The notes under the pieces are model-generated. The model did not search any database. It saw only the letters and a list, made by a program, of their open reading frames with translations, and had not been told where the DNA came from. Shown here in pieces: positions 15,535 to 24,386 of a stretch of DNA of 64,000 bases. Position numbers and translations under genes: made by a program. The stretch's first letter is position 1. Each line of letters opens with the position of its first letter. This DNA comes from an uncultured Bacteroidota bacterium (lineage in GTDB: Bacteria > Bacteroidota > Bacteroidia > Bacteroidales > WCHB1-69): positions 62,001-126,000 of the forward strand of contig CADADB010000005.1 in assembly GCA_902786595.1 (NCBI GenBank). The letters run 5' to 3'.

Positions 15535-17108
15535 GGTGTCTCATTTTCATATCCCTGTTGCATGGGATCGTCAAAACTACTGCCGCTGTCGGCGTCGTTG
15601 TTGGCTGCACTGTCGTAATAGCCGAAACTCTCGTTCGGGGTGATGCCTGCCGAGGGAGATATGTAGTTGCTGTCGGGTCCGAAGGTGCCTTCGCTTACAT
15701 CGCAGAACTTCGTGAACTGGCTCTGGAAGCGGACTTTCACGTTGCCGGTGCTGCCGTGACGGTTCTTCTCGAACATGATCTCGGCCATACCGTCGGCGGG
15801 GGTGTTGTCCTCGAAGGTGTCCAGATGGTAGTATTCGGGACGGTAGATGAAGAGCACCATGTCGGCGTCTTGCTCGATAGAGCCGGACTCACGCAAGTCG
15901 GAGAGCATCGGGCGTTTGGAGCCGCCACGGGTTTCCACAGCGCGGCTCAGCTGCGACAAGGCGATGACGGGGATGTTCAGTTCCTTGGCCAACGCTTTGA
16001 GAGACCGTGAGATGTAGCTGATTTCCTGTTCGCGGTTGCCCCCGCGCTTGGAGTTGTCGTTGCCTGCCTGCATCAGCTGCAGGTAGTCCACGATAATCAT
16101 CTGGATGTTGTATTTGTGTTTCAGACGGCGGCATTTGGCGCGCAGGTCAAAGACGGACAGGGCAGGGGTGTCGTCGATAATCAGGTTCGAACTTTGCAGA
16201 TGGCCGACATTCTCCCACAGTTTCGACCACTCCACATCGGAGAGGTTGCCTTTGGAGATGTGGTCGGAAGGAATGCCTGACTCGATGGAGAAGAGTCTGT
16301 GAACCAGCTGGCTGGCAGACATTTCCAGCGAGAAGAAGGCAATCGGCATGTCGAAGTCGATGGCGGCGTTGCGGGCGATGGAGAGCACGAAGGAGGTCTT
16401 ACCCATACCGGGACGGGCGGCGAGGATCACGAGGTCGGATCTCTGCCAACCGCCGGTCTTCTCGTCAATGGCGCGGATGCCGCTGGGCACGCCCTGTAGC
16501 TCTTCCTGTGAATCCCGGATTTCCGACAACTCGTTCAAAGCCATATTCACCACATCGCCCAGCTCCTTGCTGTCGCGTTTGAGGTTGCTCTCCACGATGG
16601 AGAATATCTTGGTCTCGGCCTCGTCAAGCATCGTGAGCACATCTTTGCCGTCGTCGTAGGCGTCGTTGATGATGGTGTTGCAGTTGCGGATGAGCTCCCT
16701 CAGGATGAACTTCTCCATCACGATACGGGAGTGGAACTCCACGTTGGCCGAAGAGTTTATCCGGTTGGTCAGCCCGGCAATATAGGAGGCGCCGCCGGAG
16801 ACTTCCAGCAGCTTGTCTTTCTTGAGCTGGTTGGTGACTGTCAGCACATCAATGGGTTGCGACGCTGAGAACAGCTTTTGGATAGCATTGAATATGTGTT
16901 GGTTGGCCTCGACATAGAACATGTCGGGCTTGAGGATGTTCAGCACTTCGTTCACGGCGTTGTCGTCGATCATCAGGGCTCCCAGCACCGCCTCTTCAAA
17001 TTCCACAGCTTGGGGAGTCAGCTTGCCAGTTGTTCCGAGGAGGGTCTCGATGCGGTTGTATGACAAAGTCCGCGTCGGTCTGTTTGTGGTAATCGTTTCG
17101 TTTTCCAT
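15528..17108 (-). CDS. dnaB: Replicative DNA helicase DnaB
   Basis: A 526-aa hexameric helicase that unwinds DNA at the replication fork. The N-terminal primase-interacting domain spans about residues 30-140 (PQAVEFEEAVLGALMIDDNA). The RecA-like domain carries Walker A ARPGMGKTS and Walker B MIIVDYLQLM, plus SLEMSASQLVHR and ALSQLSRAVETR. The C-terminal 40 residues are an unconserved acidic tail, common in Bacteroidetes. No intein is present. Two DnaA-box-like sites lie in the gap upstream of it. Confidence 0.98.
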   Translation of the reverse strand: MENETITTNRPTRTLSYNRIETLLGTTGKLTPQAVEFEEAVLGALMIDDNAVNEVLNILKPDMFYVEANQHIFNAIQKLFSASQPIDVLTVTNQLKKDKLLEVSGGASYIAGLTNRINSSANVEFHSRIVMEKFILRELIRNCNTIINDAYDDGKDVLTMLDEAETKIFSIVESNLKRDSKELGDVVNMALNELSEIRDSQEELQGVPSGIRAIDEKTGGWQRSDLVILAARPGMGKTSFVLSIARNAAIDFDMPIAFFSLEMSASQLVHRLFSIESGIPSDHISKGNLSDVEWSKLWENVGHLQSSNLIIDDTPALSVFDLRAKCRRLKHKYNIQMIIVDYLQLMQAGNDNSKRGGNREQEISYISRSLKALAKELNIPVIALSQLSRAVETRGGSKRPMLSDLRESGSIEQDADMVLFIYRPEYYHLDTFEDNTPADGMAEIMFEKNRHGSTGNVKVRFQSQFTKFCDVSEGTFGPDSNYISPSAGITPNESFGYYDSAANNDADSGSSFDDPMQQGYENETPF

Positions 17109-17182
17109 ATATTAGATTGTTTCTTCTTGTGAGTTTTTCATGTTGCAAATATCAGAAAAAATAGGGCAGGAAAAACACATAG

Positions 17183-17215
17183 TTATCAACATTTCGTGAA
17201 GAGTTATTATTCACA
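17183..17215. promoter_or_regulatory. Two DnaA-box-like sites upstream of dnaB
   Basis: TTATTCACA (17207-17215) matches the TTATNCACA consensus and TTATCAACA (17183-17191) differs from it by one base. Both are in the same orientation, 24 bp apart start to start, in the AT-rich 143-bp gap upstream of dnaB. They may let DnaA regulate dnaB; two boxes alone are too few to call an origin. Confidence 0.4.
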
Positions 17216-17251
17216 AATGTTCATAAAAAAAGAATATCCAAAGGATTGTGT

Positions 17252-19264
17252 TTATTCTTCGAGAAAGCTGGTCAGTTCCTCTTTTGTGAAGCAGATTTGT
17301 ATGGTGACCGGTGTCGGGGTTTTCTTTGACTTTTTCTGTTCCGTCGTGGGTTGGCCGAAGTGGTAGCATACGCCGTAGCCGGCCTTCACAATCATGTTCA
17401 GCAACGCGAGACCCTCTTCGTCGTTGATGGACATCAGTGCGGACTGGAGGTGCCAGCGCAGATCGACCTGGTTGATGGCCTCGATCGGGGCCCCGACTAC
17501 CTTATAATAGTGGGTGTACATCCCGTTTTGGATACCTACGGAGTCAAGAAAAGTGAAGTCATCTTCCTGAAAAGGACACTCCATATTGACGGCGGGGATG
17601 ACCTCGTCGAGCAGCATCTTCCGCATCTCCTGCCGTACTTCCTCTTCAGGCATTTCGATGGCCTGCTGGATTTCGGCAGTCGAGTACGTGATGGAACAGA
17701 GACTGTCGTTCGGTAAATGCCAGTGTTGGGTGGTGTTGGCACCCAATTCAACTAATGTTTCATAAAACTCTTCGGTGTCGGTGAACCAAATCAGGTCACG
17801 GTAGTCCTTTTGGGTGAGTTTGTAGTCGTTGAAAAGACCGATTTTGTCGGGTGCCACCGTATAATGGAAGTGGAGGGTGTCGCGGACGAAGAGGATGCTG
17901 TCTAATGTACCATAATCGACGACCATCGGGAGACTGTCGGCGATGAATTCGTCCATTTCGCGCCGAAACTCCTCGTAAAGCATCTTTCGGTGGAAGTATT
18001 CGACGGTGCTGTTCATCGGTATGCTGTCGAGCGACGGACTGTTCAGAATATCCTCCGTTGAGATAAAGACATCGGTGGTCCGGCGGGTGCCCTCTTCCAT
18101 GTAGAGCATCTGTACGCCCTTGATATGTTGGTAGAAACGGTCGAGGGTGATGATGCCGCCGTTATATACGGCGGAGTTGCCCATCATGATGTTGAAGATG
18201 CGGTTAAGATGCACAGCCGTGGATTTCCGGACCAGTTCCACCGTTTCGGGAGTCATCCCGTCCTGATAATACTCGGGAATGACCGTGTAGGTGTATTGGA
18301 TCGTTCGGTTGGCATAATCCACGCTGGTCAGGCGAAGGGAATCCCCAGGATCATTTGAAATGACAAGGGTCTCTTTTTCCAGGATTTGTTCGCGGATGAA
18401 ATGGTCGATCTGTTCGTCGGTGGCAGGCTTGAGTTTCCCAGAGGTCTTCAACAAATCCATCAAATCAGAATTCGTGAATTGAGTCTCGGCAAATAACACT
18501 CCTAAGGTGTCCAAATGTCTGTAAGACAGGGTAGTTCTTGCTTCTACTAAGAGTTCAAGGTAGTCGGGCTGGAGTTGTAAGTTGCTCTTGATTTGGTTTC
18601 TGATTTGGGGAAGGGTTGCTTTTACTTGCTCTTTTCTGAGCTGTTCACTTTCGAAAAAGGTGAACAGGTAGAAAAGGGTGTCTTGGGTGAGGAAAACAGT
18701 ATCGGCGCGCGTGAATTCGTCAATCTGCTGTGGAAGGCCCATGTTGGCGATACGTATCCCTCGGAAGAGGCGATTTCTCGCCATCCATCGTTTGTTGTCC
18801 TTGTAGGCGGGTTTTGAGCGGTCGATCCAGATCTGCCGCGCCTCCGCAGGCGGGTATTTCAGCGTGAGTCGCGTTTGGGAGCTGTCGGTGACAATGTCAT
18901 AGACGAATCCCCCGTTGATGTCCCCTAACTTCTGTAGCAGGTAGTTGAACTCGTCAGGTTCCAGCCGGTAGCGGATGCGGTCGGCGAGGTATTGCCGCAA
19001 TTGTGCGCTGTCGTTTCCGGGGATAAAGTTTTCCTGAAGGGTGATGTCGAAATGGAGATAGCCGGGGGTGTATCGCAGCTTGTTGACCACCCAGCCCTCC
19101 TCGTAATAGGGACAGTTCCGTTTGGTGTTCATCCCCACGACCTTCGCGTACATCTCCCGGTCGATGGGCTGCGCATACAGGCTCCCCGCCGACATCAGCG
19201 TCAGGAAGACGCCCCAGAGCAGCAGTCTTGTGAGCGTATTATCGTGAGTAACTCCGTTTTTCAT
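17252..19264 (-). CDS. Large secreted or periplasmic protein of unknown function
   Basis: A 670-aa protein counted from the ATG at 19264 (19270 is an equal alternative). A signal peptide ends near SAGSLYAQ. The mature protein has no motif I recognise; it is rich in charged residues and predicted alpha/beta segments and repeatedly shows a 'YRHLDTLGVLF', 'DTLFYLFTFFESEQL' style. A longer reading from 19357 is rejected because the -7 element at 19284 lies inside it. It is the gene next to the displaced korB 3' end, so before the island inserted it was probably the neighbour of korB. Confidence 0.75.
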   Translation of the reverse strand: MKNGVTHDNTLTRLLLWGVFLTLMSAGSLYAQPIDREMYAKVVGMNTKRNCPYYEEGWVVNKLRYTPGYLHFDITLQENFIPGNDSAQLRQYLADRIRYRLEPDEFNYLLQKLGDINGGFVYDIVTDSSQTRLTLKYPPAEARQIWIDRSKPAYKDNKRWMARNRLFRGIRIANMGLPQQIDEFTRADTVFLTQDTLFYLFTFFESEQLRKEQVKATLPQIRNQIKSNLQLQPDYLELLVEARTTLSYRHLDTLGVLFAETQFTNSDLMDLLKTSGKLKPATDEQIDHFIREQILEKETLVISNDPGDSLRLTSVDYANRTIQYTYTVIPEYYQDGMTPETVELVRKSTAVHLNRIFNIMMGNSAVYNGGIITLDRFYQHIKGVQMLYMEEGTRRTTDVFISTEDILNSPSLDSIPMNSTVEYFHRKMLYEEFRREMDEFIADSLPMVVDYGTLDSILFVRDTLHFHYTVAPDKIGLFNDYKLTQKDYRDLIWFTDTEEFYETLVELGANTTQHWHLPNDSLCSITYSTAEIQQAIEMPEEEVRQEMRKMLLDEVIPAVNMECPFQEDDFTFLDSVGIQNGMYTHYYKVVGAPIEAINQVDLRWHLQSALMSINDEEGLALLNMIVKAGYGVCYHFGQPTTEQKKSKKTPTPVTIQICFTKEELTSFLEE

Positions 19265-19283
19265 TGACATTGGGAAAAACACG

Positions 19284-19292
19284 GCAAAAGTA
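19284..19292 (-). promoter_or_regulatory. Promoter -7 element of the 17252-19264 gene
   Basis: TACTTTTGC on the minus strand, 14-20 bp upstream of the ATGs at 19270 and 19264. It predicts a very short leader. Confidence 0.7.
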
Positions 19293-19325
19293 ACAATTTT
19301 CAGGGAATGCGCATCTGTTCCACTA

Positions 19326-19351
19326 AAAAAAGGCCCCCGTTCCCGAGAGCC
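19326..19351 (-). terminator. Displaced korB terminator (left copy)
   Basis: On the minus strand GGCTCTCGGGAACGGGGGCC is followed by a T tract. These 26 bases are identical to 26185-26210 behind korB. Confidence 0.7.
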
Positions 19352-19384
19352 CTTCATTCTTAATTCTGAATTCTTAATTCTGCA

Positions 19385-19460
19385 TTAAATTTCCCACGTG
19401 TCCCCACTGTTCAACAAATCGTCCACGCATTTGTACTTGCCGTTAGCCATCTGTTCTTCC
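19385..19460 (-). pseudogene. Displaced 3' end of korB
   Basis: Read on the minus strand this encodes the last 24 or so residues of KorB (..NGKYKCVDDLLNSGDTWEI and stop), with a synonymous change in the last Ile codon. No start or upstream gene body is present; DNA beyond 19461 is unrelated. It is probably the original chromosomal end of korB, cut off when the island inserted. Confidence 0.8.
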
Positions 19461-19539
19461 GTGGCGATGACGAAGGCATGCCTGTGGATTAGGAGCGACC
19501 GCATTCTTGCGGTTGGATGTTTACGCAACAAATAAAATC

Positions 19540-19568
19540 TTGCGCACCGTATTTTTTTGTATTTTTGC
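19540..19568 (+). promoter_or_regulatory. Promoter of the island's candidate RNA
   Basis: The -7 element TATTTTTGC (19560-19568) is preceded by TTG at 19540-19542. This gives a start of transcription near 19575, almost 300 nt ahead of the first good start codon. A perfect hairpin (ACCGCA, loop TTCT, TGCGGT; 19498-19513) lies just upstream. Confidence 0.65.
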
Positions 19569-19574
19569 ACCGTC

Positions 19575-19799
19575 AGCTTGTCGGCATATTGTGTTGGATT
19601 GTTGACGAATTATTAGTGAATATAACGAAGCGTTATGCTTGTCTTGTTGCTGGAAACGTGAGAAATTTCTATTATTGTAATGCAAGTAAGCGTAACTGTT
19701 CACGCTTATCGCGTGGGCTGGTTACTGCATCTTCATTACAAGGTTATTCTCACGACCTCCAACATAGGATGTGGTGTACAGTACCACGCTTCTTTTTTG
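19575..19799 (+). ncRNA. Candidate structured RNA, or long structured leader
   Basis: About 225 nt between a Bacteroidetes promoter and a terminator-like hairpin, with no convincing reading frame. The pairing is nested: CGTGAGAA (19657-19664) with TTCTCACG (19747-19754); inside it TTGTAATG (19675-19682) with CATTACAA (19734-19741); inside that TAAGCGT (19687-19693) with ACGCTTA (19702-19708). Upstream are ATAACG-AAG-CGTTAT (19622-19636) and CGTCA/TGACG (19571-19607). It ends with GTGGT/ACCAC (19771-19787) and TTCTTTTTT. GTAAC (19692-19696) could instead pair with GTTAC near 19721, an alternative fold. The RNA could act alone or attenuate the lipoprotein gene behind it. I cannot match it to a named family from memory. 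Confidence 0.5.
19770..19798 (+). terminator. Terminator-like hairpin of candidate RNA
   Basis: A 5-bp GTGGT/ACCAC stem with a 7-nt loop, followed by GCTTCTTTTTT. The stem is short, so it is a weak terminator or an attenuator. Confidence 0.45.
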
Positions 19800-19864
19800 T
19801 AAAAGCTCTTGAGGTGCTGAGGAGTGAAGAAAAGTTGTGCCCGACACGTAATAGGGTCCCTATT

Positions 19865-20458
19865 ATGAAAAGATTAGTAACAATCCTTTCTTTTTTGCCG
19901 TTGTTGGCTTTATGTTCATGTAGTAATAACAAAACTGAATCCACAAAAAATGATGCGCCGGAAGCAGAGACGGTTGTAGACTCATTAGCCATTGCATTAC
20001 ACGAATTGGATAGTCTGTTAAATTGTGGCACTCTTATTCATTTGGATGTATATGAAATAGGAAAATTGAAATCAGTTTCAATAGCTGTCCACAAACTTAC
20101 CGTTGCAGATCGTAATTATTCGTACATCAATTTTAGAAAGGATTGTGGTGGGGAATATTATTATTCTTGGGAAGATGCAATGCTTCTAAATGATGAATGC
20201 AAATATTTATTAAACGCACTCGATACTATTATGAAAAACAACAAAAGAGCAGTTGATCATGAGGAAAGGTATGCATATTCTACTAAAGATGATATTGCGG
20301 TATATGCAAATAGTGACAAAAGTGGTTCGAATTGGACTATGAGGTTCAGTGTTGATTATAAAAAGTCTAATTCCTCGGTAACCCTTACTGGAGATGAAAT
20401 GGCAACGCTTAAAGAACTTATTCTAAAAGCACAAGAAAAAATTGCAGAACAGAAATAA
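19865..20458 (+). CDS. Island lipoprotein of unknown function
   Basis: A 197-aa protein counted from the ATG at 19865, which gives a clean lipoprotein signal (KRLVTILSFLPLLALCSC). The open frame extends upstream to 19517, but that part is the structured RNA region and lacks protein character. The mature part begins with a Lys/Glu/Asn-rich linker, then a mixed alpha/beta domain with YSYINFRKDCGGEYYYSW; I recognise no family. A palindrome, AATAGGG-T-CCCTATT (19850-19864), abuts the start codon and could hide it from ribosomes. It is the first gene of the AT-rich island and lies ahead of the helicase with its own promoter region between. Confidence 0.75.
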   Translation: MKRLVTILSFLPLLALCSCSNNKTESTKNDAPEAETVVDSLAIALHELDSLLNCGTLIHLDVYEIGKLKSVSIAVHKLTVADRNYSYINFRKDCGGEYYYSWEDAMLLNDECKYLLNALDTIMKNNKRAVDHEERYAYSTKDDIAVYANSDKSGSNWTMRFSVDYKKSNSSVTLTGDEMATLKELILKAQEKIAEQK

Positions 20459-20549
20459 TAAATCGTTTAGGATGAAGAGTTCTTATGGCTCATAGTAAAC
20501 TATCCTAATGAATGAATCCTCTTTAGAATAATTCGAAACAAATATTGTG

Positions 20550-20557
20550 TATTTTTG
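20550..20557 (+). promoter_or_regulatory. Promoter -7 element of RecQ-like helicase gene
   Basis: TATTTTTG, 39 bp ahead of the ATG at 20597. An inverted repeat, TTAGGAT (20467-20473) and ATCCTAA (20502-20508), lies upstream and could be a weak terminator or operator. Confidence 0.6.
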
Positions 20558-20596
20558 TGGGAGTTTTGTAGGATATGAACTAGAAAAACAAGTGTC

Positions 20597-23500
20597 ATGG
20601 AAGAAAAGAACATAGTGCAACTCTATACAAATAGAGTCAAATCCATTATTAATAATTATAACAAAAAAAATGCTCCAGAAATCTATGTTTTTCTTGGCTT
20701 AAACGATGTGGTTGACACATCTGAGTTTAACGAGTATATTGTAGATAAACAAACCTTTGGCATTGATGGAAACGACACTGTTTTTTCGAAAAAATGGTTC
20801 AAAGAATTTTTTATTGCTTTGAGCAAACATGATGGTCCAACCATAATGTCGTTTGCACAGTTTTCATACTTGATAACTTATATGGACGCAGATTATTATT
20901 CAGATGTGGTCCTAATCAGAGATAATCTAAGAAATTTATATCCTTTAGACAAAACGCTTTTCTGTGAGATTCAAGACAAGTATAATAGTGAAAGTAGAGC
21001 CAAGGAGATGCCTGCATATCAAGCTGAACAGATAAAAAATGTTGACAGCTACTATTATACACCAAATCTGTCCGATTTTCAGTGGACAATCGTTGATTTG
21101 TTCACAGACAAAACAGCCATAAAGACATCCTTAGCAAAACCAAAGGATGTTGAAGTAGTTGATTTTTTGTCATACAAGTATGCAATGGATTTGTTTGTCA
21201 ATAAATGTGTTGAAGAAAGAAATTTCAGCAAGAAAGTATATATTAGAATATTTGACAAACATCCCGAACAGAAAATGTATTATGAGACATTAGAGCGAAT
21301 GAATTTCGTTTTAAAATCTTTTGGAGGTGAACTTGTCGGTTTAAACCAAGAAAACGTACTGAAAGTACAAGAAATAGATGGTTCCACATTGGAAATGTTG
21401 CATAAATATTGGGGTGCTGGTGCTCGGTTCCGAGACATCAAGGTTTATGAAGATCCTAATAAAAGCAATGAATTGGTGTCAATATCTCAAGGACAAATAG
21501 TAGATACGATTATCAAGGAGTATGAAAAGTCCAACACCGGCGATAACGAATCTATTCGCGATTTATTTTTAACAGCACCGACAGGTTCTGGTAAATCGTT
21601 ATTGTTCCAGTTGCCCGCATTCTATGTTTCGTCAAAAGGAGATGTTACCATTATCGTGTCTCCATTGATAGCTTTGATGAAAGATCAGGTTTCGGCCATT
21701 CAAAATGATCGTGGTTTTGAAAAAGTCGCCTATATAAACAGTGAATTAACACTAATAGCCCGAGAAAAAATCATCGAGGATTGTCAAGCTGGAGAAATAG
21801 ATGTTCTTTATTTGTCACCGGAGCTTTTATTATCTTACGATATTTCATTTTTCATCGGACAACGCAAACTCGGTTTGCTCGTTATTGATGAAGCTCACCT
21901 CATAACAACCTGGGGGAGGGATTTTCGTGTGGACTATTGGTATTTGGGAGGATATGTGCGTAAAATCAGGAAATATAATGATTACAACTTCCCAGTAGTT
22001 GCTGTAACCGCTACAGCAGTATATGGCGGTGTCAATGATATGGTATTCGATAGCATAGACAGCTTGGCGATGCAAAACCCCTATATATACATTGGTCAAG
22101 TCAAAAGAGACGACATTTCATTCATTGTTAATAATCATGATAAATTCAATTTCGGCCATCAACGAAGTAAAATCAAACAAACTGCAGCTTTTATTGAAAA
22201 CATATACAAAATCGGGGCAAAAACCATTATTTACACGCCATATTCCAAACATGTTTCTGATTTGATGTCAGAAATTCAAAGTTCCGAACAACCCGATGCA
22301 GCGGTGTTCTATTATGGTACACTGGACCACTCAATCAAGGAAGAGTCTTATAATAAGTTCAAGAATAGTGAATCAAAAATCATGATTTGCACTAAAGCTT
22401 TCGGAATGGGCGTTGATATTTCCGATATTGAAGTTGTCTATCATCATGCCCCCTCAGGTTTGCTTCCGGACTACATACAAGAAGTGGGTCGCGTTGCTCG
22501 TGACCCAAAGATTCATGGTTTTGCAGCTCTTGATTATTCTCGTGAGGATCAAATTTACAGCAAGAAGTTACACGGAATGTCCTCAATAAAGCTATGGCAA
22601 TTAAAAGAAATGTTGAGGAAAATTTATAATTTGTACTTGAAAAACGAAAAACGGAGAAACTTGCTAGTGTCTCCTGACGATTTTGGATATATTTTCAATG
22701 AATTTGATAATGACCAAAAAGTAATGACATCGCTAATGATGCTCGAAAAGGATTACCTTGCTAAATATCGATTTAATGTTCTTATTGCACGTCCTAAAAA
22801 ATTGTTCTCTACAGTATTTGCACGTGTTAACGAACAGGATTTTATAAAATTGCACGGTCATTTTCCTAAATCTTATACAATTATAGGGGAAACACAAAAA
22901 TCTAAAATCATAGAACTTGACTTGAATGAAATTTGGTCTAAATATCGCAATGAAATGAGTTTTCCTGTGCTGAAAGCGGCATTTTATAATAAGGAATTGT
23001 TTGAAAAAGAACAAATAGATATCAATCCGCTTCTGAAGTTCTCATTTAAAATTTATGACAGTTACGACCAAATACAAGACAAGTTGTTGTCCTTCTTTGA
23101 GAAAATAAGAAAAGTGTTCAGTGAATTATATTTACAAAACAAGTTTGTAAGAGCTGACACAATAAAAAAGACAATCGAGAAGAAATTTCCAAATACAAAA
23201 GGGATAAATGAGCTTTCTGATTTCATCATAACCTCATTTTCTAAAATTGATGGCAAAAGAGCTTATACACGAGACTCCTTTATTTTAGTCAGAATGAATA
23301 TGCATGGAAAATCTTATCGGGTTTATTCAAATCGGTATATTGATGTTTTCAGCTCTTTGACCAAGCTCTTTACTACTCTATTTTCGGATGCATCTTCTGA
23401 TACGGTTAACAGATATACATCGAAGGAAAACTCTGATTCTACAAATTACATTCGTCTTGGATATTTTCTTGAAATGCTTGATTTAGGCACCTTTGAAATG

Positions 23501-24151
23501 ACTGGTGGTGACAAACCAATGATCTTTATCCGTATAAACGACCCGAGAAAGATACACCGAGACGCTTTTGATAAGAACTACTCTAATGGATTGCTTCAAG
23601 ATACACTAAACAAGTTTGATGTTAGTAGCAAATTGTTTGATCATTTCTTTTTAAGCTCAATGCCCAATGAAGAAAGGTGGAATTTTATTGAAGACTTCTT
23701 TTTAGGTGCTAACATTGACGATCTTATTGTCAACCATCCGGATGAAACTGGTGAAAACAATATTGACATTGTCGAAGCAATCAAAGAAGCACGAAATCCA
23801 AAGAAAAAAGTGTTAGAAAAAAAGACTGATCCTGAAAATGATTCTTCTGCTTTGAATAAAGAATCTCAAGAACAAGAAGATTTTGACGAGCTTTATAATC
23901 CTAATGAAATTGTTGTTATACCCAGGGTAAAAGATGTATTTCCGCCCATCGAAAATTCAATCTATTACAAAGATAGTCTTCTTACGCTAGTTGTGAAAGA
24001 TAAAACTGAAACAAGACCGATTGTAGCGTGGGTAAGGATGAATCCTGTAGAATTTAATGATGCAGTGGATAAATATCACTTGAAAATATCAAAAATTATG
24101 AGAAAAATTCTTGAAAAAGAAGTTTTATTGCATAAAAATCACAATAAGTAA
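20597..24151 (+). CDS. Large RecQ-like superfamily 2 helicase (island)
   Basis: An 1184-aa protein, about twice the size of housekeeping RecQ. The helicase core spans about residues 315-650: motif I APTGSGKS (327-334), SPLIALMKDQV, motif II DEAH (431-434) followed by the RecQ-type aromatic loop WGRDFR, motif III VTATA, motif V ICTKAFGMGVDISD and motif VI QEVGRVARD (about 629-637). The first 320 residues and last 530 match nothing I know; no RQC or HRDC domain is evident, and residues around 1065-1110 are charged and probably disordered. DNA is AT-rich, unlike the host genes. Large RecQ-like helicases recur in anti-phage loci, and the next two genes also look defensive, so a role in sensing or degrading foreign DNA is inferred. 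Confidence 0.85.
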   Translation: MEEKNIVQLYTNRVKSIINNYNKKNAPEIYVFLGLNDVVDTSEFNEYIVDKQTFGIDGNDTVFSKKWFKEFFIALSKHDGPTIMSFAQFSYLITYMDADYYSDVVLIRDNLRNLYPLDKTLFCEIQDKYNSESRAKEMPAYQAEQIKNVDSYYYTPNLSDFQWTIVDLFTDKTAIKTSLAKPKDVEVVDFLSYKYAMDLFVNKCVEERNFSKKVYIRIFDKHPEQKMYYETLERMNFVLKSFGGELVGLNQENVLKVQEIDGSTLEMLHKYWGAGARFRDIKVYEDPNKSNELVSISQGQIVDTIIKEYEKSNTGDNESIRDLFLTAPTGSGKSLLFQLPAFYVSSKGDVTIIVSPLIALMKDQVSAIQNDRGFEKVAYINSELTLIAREKIIEDCQAGEIDVLYLSPELLLSYDISFFIGQRKLGLLVIDEAHLITTWGRDFRVDYWYLGGYVRKIRKYNDYNFPVVAVTATAVYGGVNDMVFDSIDSLAMQNPYIYIGQVKRDDISFIVNNHDKFNFGHQRSKIKQTAAFIENIYKIGAKTIIYTPYSKHVSDLMSEIQSSEQPDAAVFYYGTLDHSIKEESYNKFKNSESKIMICTKAFGMGVDISDIEVVYHHAPSGLLPDYIQEVGRVARDPKIHGFAALDYSREDQIYSKKLHGMSSIKLWQLKEMLRKIYNLYLKNEKRRNLLVSPDDFGYIFNEFDNDQKVMTSLMMLEKDYLAKYRFNVLIARPKKLFSTVFARVNEQDFIKLHGHFPKSYTIIGETQKSKIIELDLNEIWSKYRNEMSFPVLKAAFYNKELFEKEQIDINPLLKFSFKIYDSYDQIQDKLLSFFEKIRKVFSELYLQNKFVRADTIKKTIEKKFPNTKGINELSDFIITSFSKIDGKRAYTRDSFILVRMNMHGKSYRVYSNRYIDVFSSLTKLFTTLFSDASSDTVNRYTSKENSDSTNYIRLGYFLEMLDLGTFEMTGGDKPMIFIRINDPRKIHRDAFDKNYSNGLLQDTLNKFDVSSKLFDHFFLSSMPNEERWNFIEDFFLGANIDDLIVNHPDETGENNIDIVEAIKEARNPKKKVLEKKTDPENDSSALNKESQEQEDFDELYNPNEIVVIPRVKDVFPPIENSIYYKDSLLTLVVKDKTETRPIVAWVRMNPVEFNDAVDKYHLKISKIMRKILEKEVLLHKNHNK

Positions 24152-24309
24152 GTGGTTGTGTTAGCAGCCGCGCTATCCATTTAAGACAACTCAAGGGTAT
24201 ACTTGGAAACAATACTGTTTTTATATATGAAGGGGGATGTTTACAGTATGTGTTCAACCATTTCAGAAGTTGAAAAGAATAGGGGTAGGCAAGGGAATGA
24301 AAAATTTAT

Positions 24310-24318
24310 TACTTTTGC
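24310..24318 (+). promoter_or_regulatory. Promoter -7 element of ATPase-DUF4276 pair
   Basis: TACTTTTGC, 68 bp ahead of the ATG at 24387. The 235-bp gap after the helicase gene holds no other feature I can name. Confidence 0.65.
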
Positions 24319-24386
24319 CAATTTAATTTAGTCCTAATGATTTGAAAGTGTTATTATACGGTAGAAAAAAGTGAATTGATAAAAAG

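Larger units (their letters stand above)
19326..19460. repeat. Left direct repeat of island (attL-like)
   Basis: This 135-bp segment repeats 26185-26317 in the same orientation. It contains the 26-bp terminator (identical), a variable AT-rich filler (19352-19388), and 72 bp of korB 3' end (19389-19460) that differ at 2 positions. Similarity stops abruptly at 19461. Together the repeats bracket about 6.7 kb of AT-rich DNA. Confidence 0.85.

Noticed and set aside
17109..17251. Chromosomal replication origin
   Set aside because: Two DnaA-like boxes are too few, and no dnaA, gid or other origin neighbours are seen; recorded only as a possible regulatory site.
19265..19357. Start at 19357 for the 17252-19264 gene
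   Set aside because: It includes the promoter -7 element and the repeat terminator; the signal peptide begins after 19264.
19622..19754. Integron attC site or retron msr/msd
   Set aside because: ATAACG..CGTTATGC recalls attC ends, but there are no paired L boxes and no integron integrase; no reverse transcriptase gene is nearby for a retron.
19517..19864. Coding extension upstream of the island lipoprotein
   Set aside because: The open frame gives Cys- and Arg-rich nonsense, covers the promoter-bounded structured RNA, and would put about 116 residues ahead of a perfect lipoprotein signal.
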